Positions 1 to 12,107 of a DNA stretch of 64,000 nucleotides are shown one piece after another. The stretch is from Polytrichum commune. Lineage: Eukaryota > Streptophyta > Polytrichopsida > Polytrichales > Polytrichaceae. The position numbers and the translations under genes are program-made. Each line of letters starts with the position of its first letter. Position 1 is the first letter of the stretch. The notes under the pieces were generated by a model that saw only the letters and a program-made list of their open reading frames with translations, searched no databases and had not been told where the DNA came from. Location: contig OX485803.1 of assembly GCA_950295325.1 (NCBI GenBank), positions 6,758,001-6,822,000 of the forward strand, given 5' to 3'.

Positions 1-545
1 TTCCTAATGCCTTAATCTCCCCTGTTTTTTCCACTTTCATTTCAGTTTTCATGGTATAGTCAAAAGGCTGGTAAGGGAATGCCAAGGAAGAAACTCTATA
101 CAACAGCATTCTTCACCTCAAGATAGTTTGGACGATAGAGTTATCCTGTACTTCAATGAGACCTTTTGTCAGGAGTTGATCCCTTTTATATTCCATTGGT
201 TGTTTGCATAAAATATCAATAATTTATTTCCAGTTGCGGTTCATGTTTGGAGGTAATATTTGAATTTGCACGAAGAGCAACCTATTTCAATTCATTGAGG
301 GCCTAGCTCAATTTAGCACCTCTTGGCATGCCAACATGAGTTTGACCATCAATGCATCGATATAGAATGTTAGACTTTGCTAAAACCTCCACAAGACTAC
401 CTCCAAGCATGAAGCACAAACTTACCAAACATGGAAGGTGCTGTTTGCAACAGCCAAATCCCGATCAAAACTCATGCTGAGTTAGAGGATAACTCTAATG
501 TGCGGAAACTCAAAGAGACAGTAACCTAAAGAAATTAAATATTAC
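1..545. other. Probable intron of the DA1/DAR-like gene
   Basis: No coding exon is recognisable on either strand. If the gene model to the right is correct, this is the next intron, entered at a GT donor at 545 on the minus strand, and the following exons lie outside the window. Confidence 0.3.
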
Positions 546-1326
546 CGTAGTCTTCCTCGGAGAGGGCTAGTGCAATGGCTCGATCGGTCTCTTCGAGAAG
601 AGTTGGATCATCAGGCTGTGAAGCCCTTTCATTGTTATATGTTGGCCTGTCGTTTGTATTGGGTGGTGGCATTTGCTCATAATAGGGAGGAGGGCTGTCA
701 CTGGTATTAGATGATGAGCTTTCACCATGGTATGGTGCCGTTGGGTAAGGGTATGAAGGACTATCATAAGGGTGGGCTGGCCTGTCGTTGGAGTACGAGG
801 GCCTGCCACTAGAATAAGATGTCCCTTCACCACTTCCCCTCGGATCCTGCAATGGGTGTTTCATGTCATTCCGCTTCAACTGAAATACCATCTTTATGCT
901 TTGATGCTCTCAATGGCAGAAAGTTTCACAAACTAGGTAAGACTCAAGTGGTTCTCCATCCAAAACCCTTTGGTCTTTATGTAACCTCCCCACTTACATG
1001 GTTTGCGTTAAACCCCATTTTGGTCATTATGTCACCTCTCCACTACATTCCATGAACTCTAAATTGTTACTCATCTATTCGTACCAAATTCTAGAACAAA
1101 TATATACCACCTCACAATCTTAGTATCTATGTCAATTTGAGAGTCTTCAGTGAATGCACGCAAAAAGAATTGGGGATTCTGCCTAACTTACCTCAAAGAT
1201 GCTAGGACCATGCCAGACTCCAAAGCCCTGCCGTGGATTGCTATTGTAGCTGGGATACTCATCCCCCTCCTCATAGCGGTAGCGGGGGGTTCCCAAATCC
1301 CCAAGGATTTTGTCCCACCAATTCAT
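546..1326 (-). CDS. DA1/DAR-like ubiquitin-interacting protein, 5' coding exons (partial)
   Basis: Two minus-strand exons join in frame. Exon 1 (1326 to 1192) starts MNWWDKILGD and ends at a GAG|GTAAGT donor. Exon 2 runs from 877 (TTTCAG acceptor) or 848 (TTGCAG, also in phase) to 546 and ends at a GTAATA donor in phase 1. The peptide is Pro/Ser/Tyr-rich and low in complexity, and finishes with ETDRAIALALSEEDYG, a good ubiquitin-interacting motif: an acidic patch, then the A..LS core. Plant DA1 and DA1-related proteins (ubiquitin-activated peptidases limiting organ growth) begin with a short MGW-K-I-type N-terminus, a disordered stretch and one or more such motifs, then a LIM domain and a zinc peptidase domain. 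Only the N-terminal part is here; LIM and peptidase exons would lie left of position 1. The family is inferred from the N-terminus and motif only. Another UIM-containing protein is possible. Confidence 0.5.
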
Positions 1327-3305
1327 TCTGATTACGATTGGGTTCTCTTCAGTGCCAGCAAAGTGAAATGTAGTTCAACACAGTCTGGACATAAACCAAT
1401 AAACAAAAAGCACACAATTAGTACATAACACTGCTAAGCTCCACCTGCCACTTACCTATAGGCAGGAGAATAAGTTAGCCAAAGGCTGGGAATAAACAGG
1501 CTGTCCTTCTCAAGAAACGGCGGCTTCAGTCTTGATGCCGCAACAAGGTCCCCATGGACATGGCATCTCTTTTATTTAGAATGGGTAGGGTAGGATGAGG
1601 CTTAGTAATGTTAAGACTCTCCAGCACTTGGTTCCCGGATTATAGGATTTCTATGTTCCACTTTCAATCCGGAGGCACTTGTAGAAGGTAACTGGCAGCA
1701 AAAGAACATCAAGGTTAAGTGCTTGGTGTGTCAAAGTTTTGTTTCTAAGAAAGTGATAAGATTTGAACCAATATTTGACCTCATCGACTTACTTGATCCT
1801 TCTTGTTGCATGTGCTGGTGCCGGTGTGGTTGGTCCACTTCCTGGCTGGCACAATTCAGTCCATCCTACAAAGAATATTTTCACTACGTCAAATTCTACT
1901 CTTTGATGTATACTTTAGCTGCATTACAGTCGCCCAACTTTAAGCAACTTTACAAAATAACTTCACCCCTGCTAGAGCTAAGTAAGTGTGCAGCCTTTGA
2001 TGAGAAACAAACATGATTCAAACCTTTCCATCATGTGATTCATGTCTCTCCATTCAAATGCAAAGCATTCTTTACGATGCTAACTATTAAAAGAAAACAC
2101 TAAATGGTACTTCCACCAATTTCAGCACTAATACTACTCTCTTAGATCAAAAACCAGCACAAATATGTGAACCAATATGCCATACACCGCCTCAGTAAGA
2201 ACAAGCTGCTATGGCAGGTAACAAGGATTTACTTTCAAATTCCAAACAAATACTCCATGGGCTTTCAGGAACATCAGAAAACTTAGATACGTAAAGCGAG
2301 GGTCCACACACACATACAATGGCAGAAATGACCACCACAATCACAGAATTTTTGAAAACCTGACTTCAAAGACCCTCACTCTCAAGCCAAAAGTTGTTAA
2401 GTAATTCATCCTTCAAGATAGGGCCTTCTCAAATTTGAGCAAAGACCTGGAAGATGACAGCACATGAAGAAATCCACCAACACAAGAGGTTCAGAGACTA
2501 ACTCCAACACTCAATTTCAACTCAATTCAAATTTTATACAGTAAGTTCCTCTTCCCTGATACATCTGAAATTCGACTACAGGAAACCTCACTCAAGCCAA
2601 CAGTAGTTGAAAAACTAATACTACAAGATTGCAAGATAGGGGCAAGGGCCTTGCAGATGATTGCACATGAAACCAAGAAGAGGTACAACAAGTGTGCGGA
2701 TTCCACAATTGATTCCATACATTCCTTACCCTAACATTGGCTTCTGTCGGCAAACTAAGCAGACATATGGTAACTAACGTCACCTTCAAAACAATTCGGT
2801 TAATAACTTGATGATTCCCGTAATCGCCAGAACCCTGAAATATAGTTCTAGAAATAGCAATTAAGACATGGATCCATCCTCCATACAAAAAGAGAGGTGC
2901 AAGGACCTGGCACATGATAGCATATGAACCGAGAAAGGATATATCACAGACGCATAAATTTGACTACCAATTCCATATGCTCTAGAACCTGATCCAGCCC
3001 AAGGTTGGAAAACCAAACATACCCAATGCGTCCTTCTACATCAAATTTCCAACACCCAAGCACCTCTTCACCAAAACACCTGAAAATTCTTAGCTGAAAA
3101 CCCTTCACTCAAGTCCCAAATGTCGAAACATGGATACTCCGAGAGGAAAAGAAACCAGTGAAAATTTCGAATCAAGCATCCTGGAAGATGATAGTACATA
3201 AATTGACGCCAGAAAGAAAAATCACTCGGTGGAAAATTCTAGTCACACCGACTTACAGTCAAGAAAACTCGATAAAAGTCGGCATAATTCGGCAAAAGAA
3301 CCTAC

Positions 3306-3560
3306 CAGTGAGTCATTTCGGTGCAGGTGTGGTACCCTGCGCAAGCTCCTCGATCTGCAACAAAATTGGTGACTCCGAAATCGGAAGGCTCGAAGGAAGA
3401 TGAGGAATGGAAGGCGAGCCTTGAGGCCGGCCATGCGTGGAGCCATAGCAAGCATGGCCCACTTGTATTGTGGTAGCTTCCAGGCCTTGACTTTGTCAAG
3501 CCTTGGCACACGAAGTTACATGGATCATGCCGGAGTCCGGACACTATATATTCAAGCTTC
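3306..3560 (-). promoter_or_regulatory. Possible promoter and 5' untranslated exon of the DA1/DAR-like gene
   Basis: The stretch is richer in GC than its surroundings. On the minus strand a TATATA box sits near 3545-3550, and a GTAGGT splice donor lies just left of 3306. It would be joined across about 2 kb to an acceptor shortly upstream of the ATG at 1326 (CTGAAG or AATCAG). This is a leader-intron model by inference; nothing shows the transcript directly. Confidence 0.3.
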
Positions 3561-3599
3561 GCAATTTTATCATTGGTCCACACTAATTTCCTGCCGACT

Positions 3600-5140
3600 A
3601 CACTAATTATCCCAATTAGTGCATGTTACAATTTGGAGTTATGTAGTGCAATAACGTCTTATTCAGGGGTTTGATTTCTACTAACGAAAGTTCCACAGGT
3701 TGTTTAGACATTCCAGACATATGTGAGTATGCTTAGTAAACTATTACTTTCTCATTAAATGAGTTATAGCATTGCGTAAGTCCAAATAGTAACACGCACT
3801 AATTGGGATAATCAATGTAGCCTACTTCTCCAAGGGATGTGGAACACATGATTAGTACGAGATGGGTAGCAAATCTAAGTCGATGCCATAGCAGTTTTGC
3901 CTTATTGTTTTGGGAGCTTATATGAATACCTTATTCAATGTCAAAGTGAAGATTCACTTGCTCGTGGAATGGTCATATACGTCTCCCTTGATTATGTTGA
4001 CTATTGAGTCTAGAATGATTAACATATCATGAGCAAGTAATCCAATCTCGGTTAAAGACATGTCTTTTTGGTGGTGTCCGTTCTTGGTTGCACATCTAAG
4101 CACACACCACTTTAATATTACATGCGTCCGTTTAGGATAAGAGAATGAGTTATGCACATTTATGTAAAGGCACGCAGCCCTAACATGTGCACTTTCAACT
4201 TCACGGACAATTGTGGGCGTTGGATCAAGCCGGGTATTGTCTCCTTCTTTTAGCAACTACGAATTACGCAGATTGTCATCTCTAGTTTTAGCAGTGGATT
4301 TGAGATGCAAAAGATATAGGAAGATAGAATGGAGACTTAGTTTTCCCATAAATGATTGCATAGGTGTTCTCAATTATGTTAATTATTTCGAGCATAGGAT
4401 ATAGTCTCATCAAAACACGTGTTTTGTGGCACCCTATCTTAACTACTTATACACCCTACCACATGCCGATCAAATCTAGATGTCCACTTAAGAAGAGTGA
4501 CCACATAAGTTTCCACGTATATAAGTTGTTTCCTCTATTATGGGTTTTAGCAGTTTTATTACCAGCAAACAATGCACTACTTGTGGGAGCCCCAAGACTG
4601 CAATTTGCTTGGGGAAAGCCTAATACATGGGGAAGTTTGAGTAATGATCAACAAAATGTTGAAGCTACTTTCTTTCTTGAATGTGTAAACCATGAATAGA
4701 ATTATGTCCAAATACAAGATATAAATGATCCAATTTTTCGGGAAATAGTTTTGGATAGTAGATTGACTTTGTGATGTGAGAATTTTCTGTTTCAAATTAG
4801 ATGATGTCCCAAAAAAAATTGTACGTATATCACATGATTCATCTTTCATTCAAACTCTTGTGGCTAATTCATTTCAAAAGTGTCTCATTGAACTAAACTG
4901 GGGTCTTTGCAAATAACTTTCATGTCAAAATATCTTCGAAAAGCAACCTCCAACCTTCATATCAAATCATAAATTTTCGTTGGTGAATGAGGGGTGCTAT
5001 GCTCATGTGCAATAAATCCCCCCCAACACTAAACCACACTCCACATGTGAGAATAGATATTAAGCTGCCCCAACACCCACACAAACATGGAAGAGGAGTG
5101 GTGAACGGACATCGCATGATAATGAAATACCATTGGTGTT
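3600..5140. repeat. Intergenic DNA with diverged dispersed repeats
   Basis: No gene is recognised. Part of it (about 3900-4240) resembles 47460-47760. The stretch near 4186-4260 shares a segment with about 35195-35280 and 51515-51590, with a common core similar to CTTCCAACTTCACATACAAT. These look like old copies of one repeat family of unknown class. Confidence 0.35.
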
Positions 5141-5142
5141 CC

Positions 5143-5172
5143 TCTTTCTTTCTTTCTTTCTTTCTTTCTTTC
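5143..5172. repeat. (TTTC)n microsatellite
   Basis: About seven tandem copies of a four-base unit. Open frames crossing it encode only an Arg/Lys/Glu or Phe/Ser/Leu-rich simple repeat and are not genes. Confidence 0.9.
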
Positions 5173-5604
5173 ATTCTCTCAATAAATTCCTCTAACCACC
5201 GCATTCTCATGTGGACACTTGTCATCCATGTGGCTTCTCTTGGTGCATCGCTACCCATGCACAAAAGGGAGCCTGTGAGTTTGGAGACTTTTATGAAGTG
5301 GTGTTTTGTTATACAAGTATGTGGTCCTGGAATGGAAGGTAGATCCTTTTTTATGGTTAGAAGGGGACTCATTTTATAAGAGGATCCCAAGTGCCTAGGT
5401 TTGAAAAGTTGGTTACAAATAGGGGTTTTGCCCATCAAAAGTTTAGCCTCATTGGACGGAGTGCCATGTTTATTTTTGTTCTCTTATTCCAACTCCCGAG
5501 CATCTTTGAAACTTCCTACCACATGATCGTGTGGTTGATCGATATCATCCAAAAAGTTAGTTTTACATGCATTCAAGATACATGCAATCGTATCATCAAT
5601 CTTG

Positions 5605-5989
5605 GGGGCGGTTCACGTGGGGTCCCAAGTCCCAAGTCCCAAGTCACTTGAGGTGAATCCTTGCAATCTCAGCCGTTGAAAGCACAGAAGTCGGGACGTT
5701 ACCACTTCACACGGGTCCCAAGTCTTAAAGTCCCAAGTACGTCATGGATGCCTACATGGCAACTCTTTTTGGAGGTGAGGCTTGGGACTTGTGTTGAGAG
5801 TTGGGGCGAGCGAAAAGATAGACCCAACTCTCAACACAAGTCTTGCGAATATTTTTGCATAATATAATCAAAGATCCAACTTCGATAATCACCAACCATA
5901 TGTATATTAATGGTTTCTTGATGCTCAAAAGTTGGGACTTGGCTAACATGAGTAGGACTTGGGACTTGGGATTCCATGTGAACCAACCC
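5605..5989. mobile_element. Tourist-like inverted-repeat element with an internal hairpin
   Basis: Termini read GGGGCGGTTCACGTGG on the left and, reverse-complemented, GGGTTGGTTCACATGG on the right. TTG lies on both sides as a 3-bp direct repeat. Subterminal DNA is rich in a CCCAAGT heptamer, three times in tandem at the left. Near the centre is a perfect 19-bp inverted repeat (5787-5805 with 5823-5841) around a 17-nt loop. There is no coding capacity. Size, GGG termini and 3-bp duplication fit a PIF/Harbinger-type MITE, although that group usually duplicates TWA rather than TTG. Confidence 0.6.
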
Positions 5990-7550
5990 TTGTGTTGGCC
6001 ACCACCTTCGTCAAACTTGAAGGCGCCACATGGGTGTATGAATTCTATCCATTAATGCACATGGGTGGCCATGGAAGTTTGTAGATTTCTTATGATATCT
6101 TAGGGAGACACATAACTTTGCATGGCAGGTATCGGTACTAATCGATAGGAAAAGGGCATCTTTCGACACGGCCTATTTGACATGTGTTACCTAGGATTTG
6201 TCAAAACTATTAAAATTTGTGTTAAATATATGTCAAATTGACCCTTAAATTGACACGTAATCTGATGTTTTTGACATGTTTTAGATGACAATGTTCACAT
6301 ATCTTATTCTACTACTAGTGTAAGGCCAAACTTCTATGTCCCAACCGTTTCGATGAAAGAAATTAGGTCTTGCCAATTGCGGGAAAGCTTTGGATGGTAT
6401 CGGCCAACATGTATTAGGTTGAGCACTTCCATGTCAAACACACAAATCACAAATATGGTCTATGTCCTTTTATTATTCACTTTTAATTTTGCATGGGTGG
6501 ATTTATTCACTTTCCATCTTGAAGTTTTAAATACATATATCGATCAATTTAAATAGTGTCGGCCACCAATGCTCGCTCTCCATAAGAAAATGAAGCACAC
6601 TTGCATGGGGATGAAGGTCTCATTTTTGTCACTTGTTGGGTTTTTACCAACTACAAGGCTGGCATATGAAGGTGTGCCCTTATAACTTATAACCCTTGAA
6701 GGACAAAGCAGTACGAAATCTCATCGCTTTGGGTCAAATACACGAGTTTCGCTTCCAAAATGGTTTCTTTGATACATGAGCCCAATTACACTTGAGGAAC
6801 TTGTCCAATCTAATTCCTCGTGCAAATTATATGTACATACATTTGGATTTCCAATTGAATTTCCTTGCAACTCATCTGGGCAAGAGAGATTTTCTTTGTA
6901 TAAAAGCAAGCAAACTTAAGCTTACCTCAAAGATATATATATATCCTTCCAAAATGTTTAGTACAATCCTTCTCATGAATGAGGCTTATGCAACCAAATC
7001 TTTTTGGGCAATACCGTAATACTTTTATCATTATGTCTATTTATAGTATATTGTTATTATTATTGAAAATACCGGGTTCAGTGAAAAATCTAATTTTCCT
7101 ATATTAGTTTTTGATATCCTTACAATATAACTTCCAAAACAATAGTTTAACTAATGTCAAAGTGGTAAAGGTACTACAATATATGCTACGCCACAACTTA
7201 CCTCGAGTCCTTCAAGGGGGGAGGGTGAACTCCCTTGTAGAGATTTTAATCACATGCAATGATGAGGTATCTCCAAAGGTTCTATAAAACAATTTGCATA
7301 TTCATGGGATAGTGTCAGCCCTAAACCCCCACCCTTATGCGTCGTAGTCCGGGTGAGAGCACGAGGCTCACATATGATAGATTCACGTTGCTTAACACTC
7401 GTGAGGTGACTTCCACTGCTTCGCAGTGTAAGTATCAAAACACACAACTTTTATTCAATTGGCATGAAGTTGAAGTATTGAGAAATACTCCACAACCCCA
7501 CAATCAACTCCACCCCGAAATCACCCAACAACTCCCTAAACCCTACCCTT
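5990..7550. other. AT-rich intergenic DNA, nothing recognised
   Basis: Short open frames only, with no family similarity, no clear terminal repeats and no tRNA motif that I can support. Confidence 0.4.
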
Positions 7551-7599
7551 AGCTATAACTAATCACTAATCCTAACTATGTCTTACTTGCCTCATAGCT

Positions 7600-8720
7600 A
7601 TGCTAGTTGTAACTTTAGTCTCCCCCTACCTTTCCTACCTCAATTCGGTCACTATCCCCTGTCTGCATAGCCAGCGGCCGCAAGGTGAGTATAGTCAGAT
7701 GCCTCAATCTTGTCATCCCTACAGCCGCATCAATGCAGCCACCCGGCAACCCACAATCGAACCTCAACCCCATCCAGGCGACCTTGCTGATGCTTCTTGC
7801 TTGGCATTCATGGGATTCTCAGTTGTGCCGGCCGAGTCAACTTGATGTAACAGAGACAACATTCACCCCGAGGTCGCCCTTCCACCTTGAAGCACTCTGT
7901 CTGTGAGCATGGAATGAATCCTCTTACTACCGTACCCTTAACCCTCGGCCAGCTTTTGAATCCTTTGATTTTCACCCAACCTCACTTCCGGATGCCTCTA
8001 GGAGCAAAAATGCGACAATGCCGTGGTTCCACTCCCTCACACACCTAACCCAACTCAATCCTCACCTCACTCCTTATTCAATCTTCACTGGTACACTGCA
8101 GCTGTGAACCCAAGCAGCACTGCCGAATCCCTCAATCATGGGCGGGTATGTAGTGTAGTTGGACAGAAGATTGAGAGACATGGTCGGGCAACAATCCTCG
8201 GCGACCACTCAACTTCTCACAATTTCGGCTTGCCAATGTGCTCGAGATTCCCCTGTTCTAGGCCAATCTAACCCACCGTATCTAGCCCTTTTTTTTCAAC
8301 AACCCTTCCTCGCAATCGGCTGTACACCCGACACCCTTCAATGGCCGACTCGCCTTTGTTGAATTTCCCAACTCCTCCACCTGGAAGCGCCCTCGGCCAA
8401 GGCGAGCGTCCACTCTGGTTTGAGCTTTTCTCCCCAACCATTCACCGCTTCCCCTTGTGAGGCCCTCTCAGCCTCCGCTGCCCACGAAGAGGCCTTCCTT
8501 GTGTTAATCCAGCAGCCACCGAACTCTGCTGGCAACATTGCAGATCCGAAAGGAAGAAGCTGGGATTTTTGGCCAGGCATCCGCCCACTATCTTTGCTCC
8601 CCCTCGAGCTTAGTTCCGAGAGAGAGAGCACAACCTCAGCCACCGAACTCAGGCCTTCCTTGGATCCGGAATTTCGGGGGGCCATCTGGAGTTGTGAGGG
8701 TCCTTACCTTGAATGAACAC
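7600..8720. other. GC-richer block without a recognised gene
   Basis: Base composition rises well above the flanks and C-rich tracts dominate the plus strand. Open frames of about 100-115 codons exist on both strands (8420-8716 plus, 8338-8685 minus), as expected for GC-rich DNA. Neither shows a domain or plausible splice-linked partners. It could be a decayed captured gene fragment or an old promoter/CpG-type island. Confidence 0.3.
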
Positions 8721-9172
8721 CCAACTCTCTCTAATTGACCAATTAGCCTCACCTCAACCAATTCAAGCTTGGTAACACTCACTCAAATCAAACTAACTCA
8801 CCCTTTTTTAGTTTTTCTCATTTAACAACTAGAGGTTCTCGCTAAATCACGCTAAATCTACTTAGTGCCTAACACCCTTAACTAAATCTACTCTTGCACT
8901 TTTAACCACTCACTCAACACGATTCCTACATTTTAATGATTTTAAATGATTTACAAGACATGTGGGCACAATATTGGGCTCACAGATAGTTTGCAAATTC
9001 GTGGAATATTTTTGAAGATTACATATTATAATTCCAAAATGAATCCAATGCCTTAATTTTTAGGTTTTTTTTACTTTTTTTACTTCTTAAAAAAACTTTG
9101 AAACACTAAATGAGACCCTATCTTTTGTCGCACCGCATTTTCTCATGAAACATTGGTTGCCCTTGTTAAGAT

Positions 9173-9581
9173 CACGGGGAGGTCACTTCATTGTCAAATT
9201 GACACCACGTGTGGCCAAAGTTTGCTACCCCTACATTACATGCCATATATAATTTAAAAATGTATGATATTTTTTCTACATATACATAACCATTGATAGT
9301 ATCTTTTGTATACTTTTTTGAAATTTTTAGTCATCTTTATTTTTTTAGTAATTGTTTTAGTTCAATTCTGTGTCATTCTAGTTAGAAATGATATGTTTTA
9401 TGAAAAGAACAAATCATCAAATTTAGTTACCACTTTTAACTGTGTCATAGGTACCGTGTATATCTACTCATGAAATTTTTTTGATAAAATTTTGACCCAT
9501 TTTGGTGGTGCAACTTACCAAAAGAAGATTTTTTTTGGTCGCACGTGGTGTTCAACTTGACAATGGAGTGATCTACCCGTG
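9173..9581. mobile_element. hAT-type MITE, family 1 relative
   Basis: The left end begins CACGGGGAGGTCACTTCATT. The right end, reverse-complemented, begins CACGGGTAGATCACTCCATT. The inverted similarity runs about 40 bp inward to a shared CACCACGTG. An exact 8-bp direct repeat GTTAAGAT flanks it (9165-9172 and 9582-9589), which is the hAT-type duplication. The AT-rich interior has no coding capacity. The outer 15 bp match the ends of the elements at 11547 and 32203, but the interior does not, so they may use one transposase. Confidence 0.85.
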
Positions 9582-9589
9582 GTTAAGAT

Positions 9590-11538
9590 GCATATGGAAG
9601 AACCTTTACAAAGTTTTCACCCGATGCTCTTTATAATTGAATTTTGGGCAAATGATGGTATCCTTAAAAAAAAAACAAAATGGCTACTAAACTAATGATA
9701 ACAACTAGGTGTGAAACTTTCACCATCTCGCTAGATATGACAAGTAACAAACATGTGTTGTTTTTTCCCTCCCTTGGTGATACTCGTGAGGGTACTAGAG
9801 CCTCGCACATGCACCAATGCAACAAAAATAAACACTTAGTGATTTTTAGAACTTACAATGTACTAAGATAAAGCAAAGCATGTGCTCTTAACTCCATTAT
9901 AGGAATTATATATGGCCTCATGTCACTTCACCATTATGACGGCGGTCTAGTGCACGGCTAGAGGGTGGTTAACCGCTTATGGTATTTCTACCTTAAGGTT
10001 CAAGCAAACTTTTTGAATTTGCAACTTGCATTGGTAGCTGAAAATCTAAAAACTCCTTGGTGCCTTATGGTTTGAGAATGAGGCATGCTACATATCCCAA
10101 ATCCATTATAAGCAAGTTCCGCGTTAGTGATGATTAGCTAATCAAAATGCTACCTAACTAAAATCATGGTCAAATCACATGCATCACCTAGTTACCATAA
10201 TTAGCTAACCCTATGGGTTAGTGAGAATCAACTTACTAATATGGTAGCCATTCAATTGCACAACCACACATCCTTATTGCCCTAGTCTTTGACATCCACC
10301 AAATTGTATTCTACATTGTGATGTAGACTTTGATTTGAAAGATAACACACATATGCCGAAAGTTTCTCCATATAAACCATTTGCACCATAGCAATTGTAC
10401 CTATCACATAGCAATCAACACATGCTACACAATAACAATATTTAGTGTGCCCCCTAGTGTTAAGCACGCTCATATCACCAATTATGGTCATGGAAACATT
10501 AGAATTGGATTCCTAGATGTCAAACTACGCTAGGAACATGACCCCATCATAAAAGACCAATTACCTTGGTTTGGTACAATTTTAACGTTTGTATAGTAAA
10601 AAATGACAAAATGCCTAGCTATTTAGAAAGGTCAACCACTATCTTTATAAGATCAAGGTACCATAGAAGACAATCTCTCCAAAAGGAAGTAACTTACTTA
10701 AGTCCATGCAAATGTGTTCTTTTGAGGCAATTTTATGCCCATTTTATGTATGTGATTTTTGTTGGCGGAAAACATAACCCCCTTCCAATCAACCGTTATG
10801 GCAAAACAGACATCGGTATTGAGTCCCCATATTCGAATTAGGTGTAGTAGCAATTAATTCCCATCACAAACTACTAATTTATTTGTTTTACATGTTTCTC
10901 CATGCAAACCGATCCTTGACATTCAACATGTGTCTCACATTTGTTCCAAAACTCGTGAAACCAAGCCAATGCATGACAACTTAAACACCGAAGCTCATTC
11001 GACGATGACCAACCTGAAATGACCATCATCAACTAACAACAATAAGGGACAAATATTGATTACGGTTTGGTTGCCATTTCCAAATTGACAAACTCTCATG
11101 GTTGAGTGGCATATTAAAATTAAACAACCTAATACAATTACATTTTTCAATTTGGCACCCATATTTGAGTGGTGTGTGGTAAGATGTGGGTTTTAGAGCA
11201 AACACCAAACAAACATGTGCTTTGAAGAGATTGGACTATGTCCTCATAATTTGTTGGTTCATTATAGGCTTAAAGTCAACAATGTTGGGGGAACCTATAT
11301 GGTGATCTCATAAGAAAGAGAGTCTACACTTTTATAAATGGATAAGATATTTTATTCGCGCTCCAAAAATTATAAGAAAGTACACTATGTCAAACCTTGG
11401 GGTGGATTTGCTCATCATCTCACATTGATCACGTGTTTCATGTTCTATGAGAAGTAGACACAAAGCATAAACCATTGGCCAACAACAACAAGAGACGAAT
11501 GTCCAATTCACGTTGATCACCACATCGAGTTGTTAGAC
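9590..11538. repeat. Intergenic DNA with diverged repeat fragments
   Basis: No gene recognised. The segment at about 11160-11320 resembles 13060-13260 and, more distantly, 31555-31840 and 57718-58000. Nothing else can be named. Confidence 0.35.
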
Positions 11539-11546
11539 CCTAATGT

Positions 11547-12099
11547 CACGGGTAGATCACTCTAAGGCATTTTTGTGCACCACGTGCAGTTGGGGATTTT
11601 TTGTTTTGGGGCTATTTACCTTCAAGGGCTGAATTAAAGCCTCTCTATAATTACTTAAAAATAAAAAATGGCCCATTTGTTTTCACCCTTCCATTACTTA
11701 TATTGTCCAAGTCACTGCATTTTTTTGTACTCTATATATTCCTTTTAAGTAATAAACGGGCGTGGGGAAGACAACCCCAACGACGGCGCGTTCCCTTTTC
11801 ATCCATTTCTGGACAGACGGAAATCCCAATAATCATCCATCCCCGTGAGTCCTAAACCCATTTACATACCATACTAAACATACCTTCTAGGATCCTTATC
11901 TTCAACCCCTATATTAATTTTACAAAAAAATAATGGCCCACATTTTATGTCCATCTAACTTACTTATAATGGGATTGTCTACATTTAATGGCCCCTTCAT
12001 TATTTGGAATTCCTTTATAATTTTTATTTCAAATGATTTTAATCCTCTCTATATTATGCCGCACGTCGTTTTTAAAATGCACTAAGTGATTTACCCGTG
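11547..12099. mobile_element. hAT-type MITE, family 1, copy 1 (553 bp)
   Basis: Terminal inverted repeats are CACGGGTAGATCACT on the left and AGTGATTTACCCGTG on the right, flanked by an exact 8-bp duplication CCTAATGT (11539-11546 and 12100-12107). The left about 215 bp and right about 230 bp are nearly identical to the copy at 32203-32764. The central about 110-120 bp is unrelated between the two copies; here it is GC-richer and lies roughly at 11757-11872. No transposase is encoded. Confidence 0.9.
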
Positions 12100-12107
12100 C
12101 CTAATGT

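Noticed and set aside
4962-5438. A 158-codon minus-strand frame and the overlapping 130-codon plus-strand frame
   Set aside because: Both cross the (TTTC)n microsatellite, giving only a charged or hydrophobic simple repeat. No domain, no splice partners.
8338-8716. Overlapping frames of about 100-115 codons on both strands
   Set aside because: GC-rich DNA lacks stop codons in several frames at once. Neither translation resembles a protein family.
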